From 58-81 sp012729145 (GTDB lineage Bacteria > Synergistota > Synergistia > Synergistales > Thermovirgaceae), in the NCBI GenBank assembly GCA_040770625.1, contig JAXGIW010000001.1, forward strand, positions 372,001 to 436,000: a stretch of DNA of 64,000 nt. Reading direction: 5' to 3'. This document shows, one piece after another, positions 8,122-16,806 of this stretch. Numbering within the stretch: position 1 is the stretch's first letter; each line of letters starts with the position of its first letter. The notes beneath the pieces were generated by a model. That model searched no databases, was not told the origin of the DNA, and was given only the letters and a program-made list of their open reading frames with translations. The position numbers and the translations under genes are program-made.

Positions 8122-9750
8122 GTGAGTAGTCCAAACGGCGCAAGACGCGTTGTAAACACGCTTGAATCCCTGGGTGTTTTCGTAATTTTTGGCATCCCGG
8201 GGATACATAATCTGGATATTTACACCGCTCTCACGGAGAGCGAGATCCGCCACGTTACGGCCCGTCACGAACAGGGAGCGGGTTTTATGGCCGATGGATA
8301 TGCCAGATCCACCGGAAAGACGGGGGTGGCCCTGGTGATCTCCGGCCCCGGTCTTACGAACATTCTTACCCCTATGGCGCAGGCCCTTCACGATTCCATC
8401 CCCATGCTCGTGATATCCAGCCAGATACCAACCCCCTTCATAGGCAGGCGCTGCGGCTTTCTACACGAACTTCCCGACAGCGCCTCTCTCGCACAAGGAG
8501 TCTCCAAGAAGAGCTTCTGTGCCAGGACACCGGAAGAGGTCCCTGCTGTGATCCGGTCGGCATGGGATCTTGCCTCTGACGGTCGCCCGGGCCCTGTCCA
8601 CGTGGAGATCCCCATGGATGTTTTGGGGCAGACCAGCGGCGGTAAGGTCTCTTTTCAAGACTCACCTCCCCCCTACCCGGATTTTCTTATCCCCGAAGGT
8701 GCTATGACCCGGACTGCTGACCTTCTGGACAACTCCTCCAACCCAGTGATCTTCGTTGGCGGCGGCTCCTGTGGAGCAAGTGAAGCTCTCTCCAAACTCG
8801 CGGAAATATCCGGTGCCATGGTCATCGAGACCTGTGCCGGCAAGGGCACTGTCGATGAAAGAAACCCCCTCTGCCTGGGAGCAAGGTCTCATTTCCCCTG
8901 CGTCAGGGAGGCTCTTTCAGAAGCAGACCTCATTCTCGCCTTCGGGACGGAACTCTCGCCGACGGACCTCTGGGAAAAACCCCTCCCCAAAAACGTTACC
9001 CTGGTCCAGGTCGATCTCGACCCCGCCAATTTCAGCCGGAACGGTATGGCCGATATCGGGATAACCGCCGACGCGAACGAGATAGCTTCGGCTTTGCTGC
9101 AGATGGTCTCTCCCAACCCTTCCAGATCAGCGGGGACAAAAGAGCAGGTCAGCAGACTTATAGAAAAGAGCAGCGAAGAACTGGCCACCGTGACGGGCAT
9201 GGGAGACGAACTAGACTCCATGAATGCACTTGTCTCAGCTATCCGCAAAGCGATCCCGGAGGAAGGGATCCTCTTCGCCGACATGACCGGCCCAGCCTAT
9301 GTAGCCATAAGCGAGTACCCGGCATATTCTCCCAGGACTTTCCTGCACCCCGTAGGATTCGGGACCCTCGGGCTGGCGCTTCCTGGCGCTATCGGGGCCG
9401 CCATCGCAAGACCTTCAAGACCCGTCTGCGTCATGGCCGGTGACGGGGGTTTTCAGTTCACCCTCCCTGAACTCGCTGTTGCGGTCCAGGAACGTCTCCC
9501 GATCCCTGTGGTTATATGGAACGACCATGGCTTCGGGGAGATAAGGAGAAACGAGAATGCCCGGCATCCCGGTATGTTCATAGCCGTCGACAACACCCCA
9601 CCGGACCTTGCCCTCCTTGCTTCGGCATACGGCGCAAAGTACTCCAGGCCGGAGACTCCCGGGGACATCTCCGCTTCTATCAGGCAGGCCTTCTCTGCCG
9701 GAGTCCCCACGATAATCGAGTGCACCACGGGAAATGGAGGGGTCCACTGA
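8122..9750 (+). CDS. ThDP-dependent 2-oxoacid decarboxylase / acetolactate synthase-like enzyme
   Basis: The protein has 542 residues and starts at GTG behind GAGGTGG. It has the three-domain ThDP-enzyme layout: an N-terminal Pyr domain with the catalytic Glu in RHEQGAGFMADGYAR (about residue 51), a central domain, and a C-terminal PP domain with the GDG...N cofactor motif (GDGGFQFTLPELAVA followed by IWNDHGFGEI). The N-terminal region resembles the 5-guanidino-2-oxopentanoate decarboxylase (AruI) branch more than anabolic acetolactate synthases, and no regulatory small subunit is nearby. The stop overlaps the start of the aminotransferase gene (TGATG). A role in decarboxylating a 2-oxo acid made by that aminotransferase is inference. 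Confidence 0.8.
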   Translation: MSSPNGARRVVNTLESLGVFVIFGIPGIHNLDIYTALTESEIRHVTARHEQGAGFMADGYARSTGKTGVALVISGPGLTNILTPMAQALHDSIPMLVISSQIPTPFIGRRCGFLHELPDSASLAQGVSKKSFCARTPEEVPAVIRSAWDLASDGRPGPVHVEIPMDVLGQTSGGKVSFQDSPPPYPDFLIPEGAMTRTADLLDNSSNPVIFVGGGSCGASEALSKLAEISGAMVIETCAGKGTVDERNPLCLGARSHFPCVREALSEADLILAFGTELSPTDLWEKPLPKNVTLVQVDLDPANFSRNGMADIGITADANEIASALLQMVSPNPSRSAGTKEQVSRLIEKSSEELATVTGMGDELDSMNALVSAIRKAIPEEGILFADMTGPAYVAISEYPAYSPRTFLHPVGFGTLGLALPGAIGAAIARPSRPVCVMAGDGGFQFTLPELAVAVQERLPIPVVIWNDHGFGEIRRNENARHPGMFIAVDNTPPDLALLASAYGAKYSRPETPGDISASIRQAFSAGVPTIIECTTGNGGVH

Positions 9751-10907
9751 TGACCGTCAAGGGACTGCGCCCTGAAGTCCTTTCCATGGAGACCTATGTC
9801 CCGGGAAAGACCATAGAGGAGGTCCGAAGGGAACTCGGGCTTGAAAGGGTGGTCAAGCTCGGTTCCAACGAGAATCCCTACGGACCCTTCCCAAAAGCTC
9901 TGGAGGCAATGATGAAGGAGCTGGCCGAAGCCAATCGCTACCCCGACATCGCCTTCGAGGAGATAAAGGGACTCCTTGCAAAGCTCCACGGGGTCACCCA
10001 GAAAAACATAGCAATATCCCACGGTGCCGAGGGGATGCTACAGGCCATGGGTAAGTGTTTCATCTCCCCCGGGGACGAGGTCCTGATACCGTCGGCGACC
10101 TACGGCCTCTACAGGGAGATCTCAAGGCTTATGGGGGCAAAGGTCGTGAACATCCCCATGAACGGGTACTCAACGGACATGAAGGGCATCGCCAATGCCG
10201 TGACTGACCGGACCAAGCTTGTCTGGATCTGCAACCCCAACAACCCCACAGGCACGGTCATCGATCCCGAGAGCCTGGAAAAGTTTTTCATGGCCCTTCC
10301 AGAGGACGCCTGGGTCGTTCTCGACGAGGCCTACGCCGAGTTCGCGTCGCCCGAAGAGCTCCCGGACAGGGCCAGGCTCATATCTGAAGGGAAGAACCTG
10401 GTCTCGGTAAGGACCTTCTCCAAGGCCTACGGATTGGCAGGGGCCCGGCTGGGCTACGGCATGGCCCGGGAGGAAGTGGTGACGGCAATAGACACCGTAA
10501 GCGAACCCTTCAACGCGAACAGGCTGGGGATCGCCGCCGGGGTTGCCGTACTGACCCGGGATCGTGAAGCCTGCGAAAGGGCAAGGGCTCTTATCCTGAC
10601 CGAAAGGGAAAGGGTATCGCAACACCTTCAGGCCATGGGGATGAGCGTGGTCCCATCTAGGACGAACTTCATCTTCTTCGACACCCCCTTCCACGCCGAA
10701 AACCTGGCTGAAGAGCTTCTGTATCGGGGAGTGATCGTTCGGCCCTGCGGTGGGTGGGGTTACCAGGGTGCCATCCGGGTCACCGTCGGGACAGAAGAGG
10801 AGAACGACATCTTCCTGGCGGCCCTGAAGGAAACTGTCGAAACGATGAGAGAAAAAGATAGCGGAACCGGTTCCCACAGGGAGGTAGAAGATGGTCCTGT
10901 TCGATAG
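9750..10907 (+). CDS. hisC: Histidinol-phosphate aminotransferase-like PLP enzyme
   Basis: The protein has 385 residues from the ATG overlapping the previous stop. It is a class I/II PLP aminotransferase of the HisC type: KLGSNENPYGP near the N-terminus, NPNNPTGT (about residue 160), DEAYAEF (about 190) and the PLP lysine in RTFSKAYGLAG (about K225), then arginines of the substrate site near the C-terminus. No other his genes are in the window. Overlap with the decarboxylase gene upstream and with opuCA downstream (17 bp) suggests a catabolic or dedicated role instead of, or besides, histidine synthesis. The symbol reflects the family, not a proven function. Confidence 0.75.
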   Translation: MTVKGLRPEVLSMETYVPGKTIEEVRRELGLERVVKLGSNENPYGPFPKALEAMMKELAEANRYPDIAFEEIKGLLAKLHGVTQKNIAISHGAEGMLQAMGKCFISPGDEVLIPSATYGLYREISRLMGAKVVNIPMNGYSTDMKGIANAVTDRTKLVWICNPNNPTGTVIDPESLEKFFMALPEDAWVVLDEAYAEFASPEELPDRARLISEGKNLVSVRTFSKAYGLAGARLGYGMAREEVVTAIDTVSEPFNANRLGIAAGVAVLTRDREACERARALILTERERVSQHLQAMGMSVVPSRTNFIFFDTPFHAENLAEELLYRGVIVRPCGGWGYQGAIRVTVGTEEENDIFLAALKETVETMREKDSGTGSHREVEDGPVR

Positions 10908-12024
10908 CGTTACGAAAGTTTATGAAGACGGCACCCGGGCAGTTGACGGGCTCGACCTGGAGATCGGGCGCGGAGAGATCGCCGTTCTGATAGGCCCCAG
11001 CGGATGTGGGAAGACCACAACCCTGAAGATGGTGAACCGCCTGGAAGAACTTTCCTCTGGGAGGATCCTCGTCGACGGAAAGGACATCAACTCCCTGGAT
11101 CCGGTCCAGCTTCGAAGGTCCATCGGCTACGTGGTCCAGGAGATAGCCCTCATGCCCCACATGTCGGTGGCCGAGAACATAGCCATCGTCCCCAGGCTGC
11201 TGGGGTGGGACAAGAAACGCATAAAGAAGCGGGTTGACGAACTGCTGGAGCTTGCGAGGCTCGAACCTTCAAAGTACCGCTACCGCCTCCCCGACCAGCT
11301 CAGCGGAGGACAGAAGCAGCGAATAGGTGTCCTGAGAGCCCTGGCCGCCGACCCCGAGGTAATACTCATGGACGAACCTTTCGGAGCCCTTGACCCAATA
11401 AGCCGTGAGGGGCTCCAGAACGAACTTCTTGAACTCCAGAATGCCGTGAAGAAGACCATCGTCTTCGTGACCCACGACATGGAGGAGGCTCTGAGAATGG
11501 CCGACCAGGTGGTCATCATGCGTAAGGGGCGCATAGAGCAGATGGGTACGCCCGAGGAGATCCAGGACCGCCCCGCCACGGAGTTCATCAGGAACTTTAT
11601 CGGCGAGGACAGGCTATCCAACATCTCTCCCGAATCCCCGGTGGAGATCCTCGTCCAGGACCCGGTGATCAAAGCCCGTTCTGATTCCATGGCCTCTGAA
11701 CTGCTGGACCTTATGGAAGAAGAGGGGTGCGAGACCGCCCAGGTGGTGGACAAGAAAGGCAAGTGGAGAGGGATGGCGCTGCTCTGGCTGATCAAGCGTG
11801 CGGCCAGGAGCGGCCTCCCGGCTTCGGACGGCATCACCCGGGACAGGAAACTGCAGGCAGGCGATTCCACACTGCGCGACGCGGCTGAGATGCTTGCCGA
11901 CCAGGATCTGCCGATCCCTGTTATCAGCGATACCGGAGACCTTTTAGGGGTCGTTACCCAGGCCGGTATAGCCCGGCTGACCATCGGCAGGCTTACGAGG
12001 AAAAGGCGGGAGGTGCGAGAATAA
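10891..12024 (+). CDS. opuCA: OpuC/ProV-type ABC transporter ATPase with C-terminal CBS region
   Basis: The protein has 377 residues. The ATPase domain (about 1-240) carries Walker A GPSGCGKTT, the Q-loop in VVQEIALMPH, signature LSGGQKQR, Walker B VILMDEPFGALD and the switch His in FVTHDMEE. The C-terminal part (about 255-370) has two CBS-like repeats ending LPIPVISDTGDLLGVVTQAGI, as in osmoregulated quaternary-ammonium transporters. The start is set by GGGAGG six bases upstream of the ATG, inside the end of the aminotransferase gene. It forms the importer with the two genes that follow. Confidence 0.88.
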   Translation: MVLFDSVTKVYEDGTRAVDGLDLEIGRGEIAVLIGPSGCGKTTTLKMVNRLEELSSGRILVDGKDINSLDPVQLRRSIGYVVQEIALMPHMSVAENIAIVPRLLGWDKKRIKKRVDELLELARLEPSKYRYRLPDQLSGGQKQRIGVLRALAADPEVILMDEPFGALDPISREGLQNELLELQNAVKKTIVFVTHDMEEALRMADQVVIMRKGRIEQMGTPEEIQDRPATEFIRNFIGEDRLSNISPESPVEILVQDPVIKARSDSMASELLDLMEEEGCETAQVVDKKGKWRGMALLWLIKRAARSGLPASDGITRDRKLQAGDSTLRDAAEMLADQDLPIPVISDTGDLLGVVTQAGIARLTIGRLTRKRREVRE

Positions 12025-12722
12025 TGTTTCAGCAGAGACCTTTCTGGGAACTCTTCTCGGCCTATGTGATCCGTTTCTGGCCGAGGATACTCCAGCTCAC
12101 ATGGCAGCATATCGTCATCTCCTCCATTGCTCTCGCTATAACCCTGGTGGTATGCATCCCCCTTGGGATCTACCTGACGAAGAACGAAAAACTGGCCCCC
12201 TATGCCATAGGGGTGGCGAACATCTTCCAGACCATCCCCAGCCTGGCCCTCCTGGGCTTTCTGATCTTCATCTTCGGCATCGGCAACGACAACGCCATCT
12301 GTGCCCTCTTCCTTTACGCCATGCTGCCGGTGATACAGAACACCTACACGGGGCTCAAGAATGTACCCAGACACCTGATCCTCGCGGCCAGGGGCATGGG
12401 TATGACCGAGTACCAGATACTGACCCGGGTCCAGCTGCCTATTGGTCTTCCAGTGATACTTGCCGGGGTAAGGGTAGCCACGGTATGGATCATCGGGACA
12501 GCCACGCTGGCCTCGGCCATTGGCGGAGGTGGGCTTGGAAGGCTCATCTTCTCCGGCCTGGCCTCTATAAGGAATGAGGTAGTACTGGCTGGCGCACTTC
12601 CGGCCACTCTTCTTGCCCTCGGGGCCGACCAGCTTCTCAAGTTGTTCCAGGCCTACTCGGACCCGAAGAAGAGGGCTATGAGGATCTCCAAAAGGTCGGG
12701 ACCATCCGGGGACAGGCCGTAG
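12024..12722 (+). CDS. opuCB: OpuC-type ABC transporter permease
   Basis: This 232-residue integral membrane protein has about five or six hydrophobic segments and the permease EAA-like loop RGMGMTEYQILTRVQLPIGLPVILAG (about residues 128-153) that docks on the ATPase. The N-terminal WPRILQLTWQHIVISS and IPSLALLGFL segments are typical of OpuCB/ProW proteins. The ATG overlaps the opuCA stop. Only one permease gene is present, so the channel is probably a homodimer, unlike the four-gene opuCABCD layout. Confidence 0.88.
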   Translation: MFQQRPFWELFSAYVIRFWPRILQLTWQHIVISSIALAITLVVCIPLGIYLTKNEKLAPYAIGVANIFQTIPSLALLGFLIFIFGIGNDNAICALFLYAMLPVIQNTYTGLKNVPRHLILAARGMGMTEYQILTRVQLPIGLPVILAGVRVATVWIIGTATLASAIGGGGLGRLIFSGLASIRNEVVLAGALPATLLALGADQLLKLFQAYSDPKKRAMRISKRSGPSGDRP

Positions 12723-12761
12723 AAAGATCCTGTCAACAATATCAGAAAGGGGACATGCGTT

Positions 12762-13715
12762 ATGAAAGGAAAGACCATGCTTTTGATGGTCGTGGCGGCC
12801 TTCGTAATTGTCGTAGGCCTTGTGGTGATGAACAACGGGAAACAGGAAGTCCCGCCCCCGCCCGAAGAGGCGATAGTCGCCGAGACGGACCCCGCAGACT
12901 ATGAGGGCACCGTCAGGATAGGCGGGCAGACCGTTAACGAGTCCATTGTACTGGCATGGATGGGCAAGCTCCTCATCGAGAACCACACGGGGCTGAAGGC
13001 CGATATAAACACGGAGTTCGCTGCATCTTCGGTCCTTCACCAGGCCATGTCAGGCGGGGAACTGGACATCTACCCGACCTGGACCGGCACCCAGCTGACA
13101 GGGGTCCTGCGATACGAAGGACCCAACCTCCCTTCTGATGAGACCTTCCAGATGGTCAAGGAAGGATTCGAGGAGAACTTCAACATGACCTGGACCTCCC
13201 CCATAGGATTCAACAATACCTACGTCATGGCCGTTCGAAGGGAGACCGCCGAGAAGCTGGAGCTCGAGAAGGCCTCGGACCTCGCTGACCACGCCTCGGG
13301 AATGAGACTGGCCGGCGATGAGAACTTTGACACCCGGCCCGACGCCTACCCGGGCTGGTCCGAGGCCTACGGGATAGAGTTCGGCGAAGTCCTGCCGATG
13401 CAGTACTCCATCATGTACAGGGCCATCGCCAACGAAGAGGTCGATGTGATCGCGGCATACTCCACAGACTCCCGCATCAAGAAACTGGATCTGGCCCTTC
13501 TGGAGGACGACATGTCCTTCTTCCCGGATTACAGCGCCGCTTTCGTGGTCAGAATGGAGATCCTCGAAGAGTACCCGGAGCTTCTTGATGTACTGGAGAA
13601 GCTCAGCGGGACCATCGACGAGGTCACAATGTCGGAGCTTAACGGCAGGTTCGACGACGGCGAGGAACCCGAGGATATCGCCAAAGACTTCCTCTCCGGG
13701 GCCGGGCTTATCTAG
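12762..13715 (+). CDS. opuCC: Quaternary-amine ABC transporter substrate-binding protein (OpuC type)
   Basis: This 317-residue protein has an N-terminal hydrophobic segment (about residues 5-24) but no lipobox cysteine, so it is either an anchored or a cleaved periplasmic protein. The mature part shows the OpuAC fold: TVRIGGQTVNES, LIENHTGLKADIN, HQAMSGGELDIYPTWTGT (ligand-box Tyr/Trp) and the second-lobe AAYSTDSRI segment. The likely ligands are glycine betaine, choline, carnitine or another cationic amine. It follows the permease by 40 bp and is closed by a strong terminator. Confidence 0.86.
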   Translation: MKGKTMLLMVVAAFVIVVGLVVMNNGKQEVPPPPEEAIVAETDPADYEGTVRIGGQTVNESIVLAWMGKLLIENHTGLKADINTEFAASSVLHQAMSGGELDIYPTWTGTQLTGVLRYEGPNLPSDETFQMVKEGFEENFNMTWTSPIGFNNTYVMAVRRETAEKLELEKASDLADHASGMRLAGDENFDTRPDAYPGWSEAYGIEFGEVLPMQYSIMYRAIANEEVDVIAAYSTDSRIKKLDLALLEDDMSFFPDYSAAFVVRMEILEEYPELLDVLEKLSGTIDEVTMSELNGRFDDGEEPEDIAKDFLSGAGLI

Positions 13716-13732
13716 AACAAAAAACCCAGACA

Positions 13733-13768
13733 CGGGGCCGTCTCCTTGGGGGGCGGCCCTTTTGCTTT
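13733..13768 (+). terminator. Rho-independent terminator after opuCC
   Basis: GGGCCG and CGGCCC arms (from CACGGGGCCG to GGGCGGCCC) are followed by TTTTGCTTTT. It lies 18 bp after the stop of the binding-protein gene. Confidence 0.8.
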
Positions 13769-13846
13769 TGCCTGATTCCCCTTAACATGGTACATTGTGC
13801 CCCGAAGAGAGTAGGGACTATTCTAAAAAATGTGAGGCGATACGCC

Positions 13847-16666
13847 ATGTCCATGAGAGATATTTTCCAGGGTTCTCCCTTTGGAGGCGGGGGAGGGGAA
13901 CCAAGGAGACAGATACGCCCCCTCAGGTTCAGGAAGAGCGTGTGGATCCTTTTCGGGATCGTCCTGTTGCTGGCGGTGGTCATTCCCGCCACGGCAACCT
14001 TTTACACCGACATGCTCTGGTTCAGGGAGAGGGGGCTCTCCCAGGTATTCTGGACCAGGCTTATACCCCAGTGGATCCTCTTTGCCGTAGCCGCAGTCGC
14101 AGCCTTCGCCATCTTCTCCCTGAACTGGCTCAAGGCGCGCAGGTCTGCAATAAAGGATCTGGCCTCCTCCCTCCCCGAAGAGGCGGGAGATATGCCCCTT
14201 AGGGCTTCGGCAGTGGTGGTCGCGATCATCGCCGGGGCGCTGGCCGTGATGAACGGGTTGGGGATACGCTCGGAGTGGATGACGGTCCTTCAGTTCTTTA
14301 ACAGGACTCCCTTTGGGAAAAACGACCCGCTTTTTGGGAAGGATATTGCCTTCTATGTTTTCGAGATCCCATTCCTGTCTATGCTCCAGGGCTGGCTTCT
14401 CAACACGCTGATCATGGCCCTGATGGGAGTTGCCCTTATAGTCTTCCTGGCAGCCTTCCCGAAAATGCGCGAGGAGAACCGGATATACCTCCCATCCCAT
14501 GCCAGGAGCCACCTCTCCATCCTGGGCGCCGTAACCGTCCTTGTCTGGGGGGCCGGGATGTGGCTAGAGCGTTTCAACCTTCTTCTCTCCCCGGAAGGAG
14601 TTGTCTTCGGGGCGGGTTACACCGATGTTCATGTCCGGCTGTTCGCGATCAACGTGATGATAGCCCTCTCGGTCATCGTTGCCGCGCTCCTGGTGGCGAA
14701 CCTTTACAAAAGGACCTGGAGGCTGGCAATTGCGGGGGGTATACTCCTGGTCGGCGCAAGCTTTCTTCTCAGGGGAGTGGTCCCGGGCATAATCCAGAAG
14801 TACGTGGTGGAACCCAATGAATTCTCCAAGGAACGCCCCTATATCGAGTTCAACATAAACAGCACCCTGGAGGCCTACGGGCTGGACTCCCTTGAGATCA
14901 TCGACTTTAGTCCGGAGAACGCCATAACCAGGGAGAACATAGACAACGAACCAGACACCATAAGGAACATCAGGCTCTGGGACTACCGACCCCTTCTGAG
15001 GGCCTTCAAACAGCTGCAGGAGATAAGGACCTACTACGACTTCCCCGACGTTGATATCGCACGATACACTTTCGACGGCTCCTACAGACAGGTGATGTTG
15101 GCTGCCAGGGAACTCGACCACGGACAGCTCCAGAACCCCACCTGGGTCAACCGGCACCTTGAGTTCACCCATGGCTACGGGATAGTCATGAATTTCGTGA
15201 ACGAGGTGGACAGCGCAGGGAAACCGGTGCTGATAGTCAAGGACCTCCCCCCGCAGATGTCGGTCCCCCTCAGGATCGAGAAGCCGCAGATCTACTATGG
15301 GGAAAAAACTAACCCCTATTCACTGGTCCGCACCAGCATCCTGGAATTCGACTACCCCATGGGAGATGCCAACGTAAGGACGACCTACGAGGGGACCGGA
15401 GGCGTTCCTATCGGGAACCTTTTCCGAAGGATCATGTTCGCCCTCCGGTACCGTGATTCGGAGATCCTCTTCACCAACGTCATAACCTCCGAAAGCAGGG
15501 TCCTGATGTACCGAAGCATCCGGGAACGCCTGGACAAGGTAGCGCCTTTCCTTCTCTATGACAGTGACCCCTACCTGGCCATCATCGACGGGAGGCTGGT
15601 GTGGATCCAGGACGCCTACACCGCCACCGACCGCTACCCATACTCCAACCCCGTGAGCGTAACAGGGACCCGGCAGAGGATTAATTACATCCGGAACAGC
15701 ATCAAGGCTGTTGTAGACGCTTATGACGGGAGCATCCTCCTTTATATTTCCGACGGTGAAGATCCTATGATCAGGACATGGGCGGGTATTTTCCCCGCGC
15801 TTTTCACACCTATCGAGGATGCCCACCCCGAACTTTGCACCCAGATCCGCTATCCCATGGCTCAATTCCTTATACAGAGCGAGATCTTCCGCACATATCA
15901 CATGAGCGACCCCAACACCTTCTACAACAAGGAGGACGTCTGGCGGCTGGACAATCAGACGACTACAGGAAGCCTCAACGCCTACTACCTGATAATGAGG
16001 CTTGTCGGGGAGGAAAAAGCCGAATTTGCGCTGATCGCACCCTTCATGCCTGTGGGGCGCGACAACATGATCGCCTGGATGGCTGGACGCTCCGACGTGC
16101 CCAATTACGGGCAGCTTCTTGTCTACCAGTTCCCGAAACAGCAGCTGATCTTCGGCCCTTCACAGGTTGCCGCCCTGATCGACCAGGACCCCGAGATATC
16201 GGCCCAGCTCTCGCTATGGACACAGCGGGGTTCCGACGTGATAAGGGGAGACATCATGGTCATCCCCCTGGACGATGCCCTTCTATATGTCCAGGCCCTC
16301 TACCTGCGGGCCGAGAACAGCGATCTGCCTGAACTCAAGAGGGTGATCGTCTCTTCGGGCGGAAAGGTCGCCTGGGCGGAGACAGTTGATGAAGCCCTTT
16401 CGACCCTCCTGCTGCGGCTCCACGGTGCGGGACTGCCGAGGGTGGCCCCCCCGGAGACGGCTCCCGGAGAAGAAAGACCCGCCGCACGTCTACCGGTAAT
16501 AGTGAGCGGGACAGCCAGGGATCTGGCCGGACAGGCAAGAGACCACTTCGATGAGGCCCAGCGGGCCTCGCGCATGGGCGACTGGGCCAGATACGGGGAG
16601 GAACTGGAGAAACTCCGTGAGGTCCTGGAGGCCCTCCTGGAAGAAACAGTACCACCGAGCCAGTGA
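13847..16666 (+). CDS. UPF0182 family large membrane protein
   Basis: The protein has about 939 residues from the ATG at 13847 (MSMRDIF); an in-frame ATG at 13787 would add 20 residues of poorer character. The N-terminal third has about seven membrane segments, including LLLAVVIPATATFYTDMLWFRERGLSQVFWTR, which is diagnostic for UPF0182. A large extracytoplasmic domain follows, with NPTWVNRHLEFTHGYG, YYGE and DAYDGS motifs. The C-terminus has a coiled tail (ARDHFDEAQRASRMGDWARYGEELEKL). The biochemical role of this family is unknown. A terminator follows. Confidence 0.9.
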   Translation: MSMRDIFQGSPFGGGGGEPRRQIRPLRFRKSVWILFGIVLLLAVVIPATATFYTDMLWFRERGLSQVFWTRLIPQWILFAVAAVAAFAIFSLNWLKARRSAIKDLASSLPEEAGDMPLRASAVVVAIIAGALAVMNGLGIRSEWMTVLQFFNRTPFGKNDPLFGKDIAFYVFEIPFLSMLQGWLLNTLIMALMGVALIVFLAAFPKMREENRIYLPSHARSHLSILGAVTVLVWGAGMWLERFNLLLSPEGVVFGAGYTDVHVRLFAINVMIALSVIVAALLVANLYKRTWRLAIAGGILLVGASFLLRGVVPGIIQKYVVEPNEFSKERPYIEFNINSTLEAYGLDSLEIIDFSPENAITRENIDNEPDTIRNIRLWDYRPLLRAFKQLQEIRTYYDFPDVDIARYTFDGSYRQVMLAARELDHGQLQNPTWVNRHLEFTHGYGIVMNFVNEVDSAGKPVLIVKDLPPQMSVPLRIEKPQIYYGEKTNPYSLVRTSILEFDYPMGDANVRTTYEGTGGVPIGNLFRRIMFALRYRDSEILFTNVITSESRVLMYRSIRERLDKVAPFLLYDSDPYLAIIDGRLVWIQDAYTATDRYPYSNPVSVTGTRQRINYIRNSIKAVVDAYDGSILLYISDGEDPMIRTWAGIFPALFTPIEDAHPELCTQIRYPMAQFLIQSEIFRTYHMSDPNTFYNKEDVWRLDNQTTTGSLNAYYLIMRLVGEEKAEFALIAPFMPVGRDNMIAWMAGRSDVPNYGQLLVYQFPKQQLIFGPSQVAALIDQDPEISAQLSLWTQRGSDVIRGDIMVIPLDDALLYVQALYLRAENSDLPELKRVIVSSGGKVAWAETVDEALSTLLLRLHGAGLPRVAPPETAPGEERPAARLPVIVSGTARDLAGQARDHFDEAQRASRMGDWARYGEELEKLREVLEALLEETVPPSQ

Positions 16667-16672
16667 TCATTT

Positions 16673-16698
16673 GGGGCTCCCCGCCGGGGAGCCCCTTT
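16673..16698 (+). terminator. Rho-independent terminator after UPF0182 gene
   Basis: GGGGCTCCCC, a CG-rich turn, and GGGGAGCCCC are followed by TTTTCC, seven bases after the stop codon. Confidence 0.85.
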
Positions 16699-16806
16699 TC
16701 CTCTGGAGATCCTTGAAAAAGGAGCCATTCATGAAATGAGATTGATTATCATTTATAAAAGCTTTAAGCTTTTAACACCTTGTGATCCCAAAGGAGCGGT
16801 CCCGGA

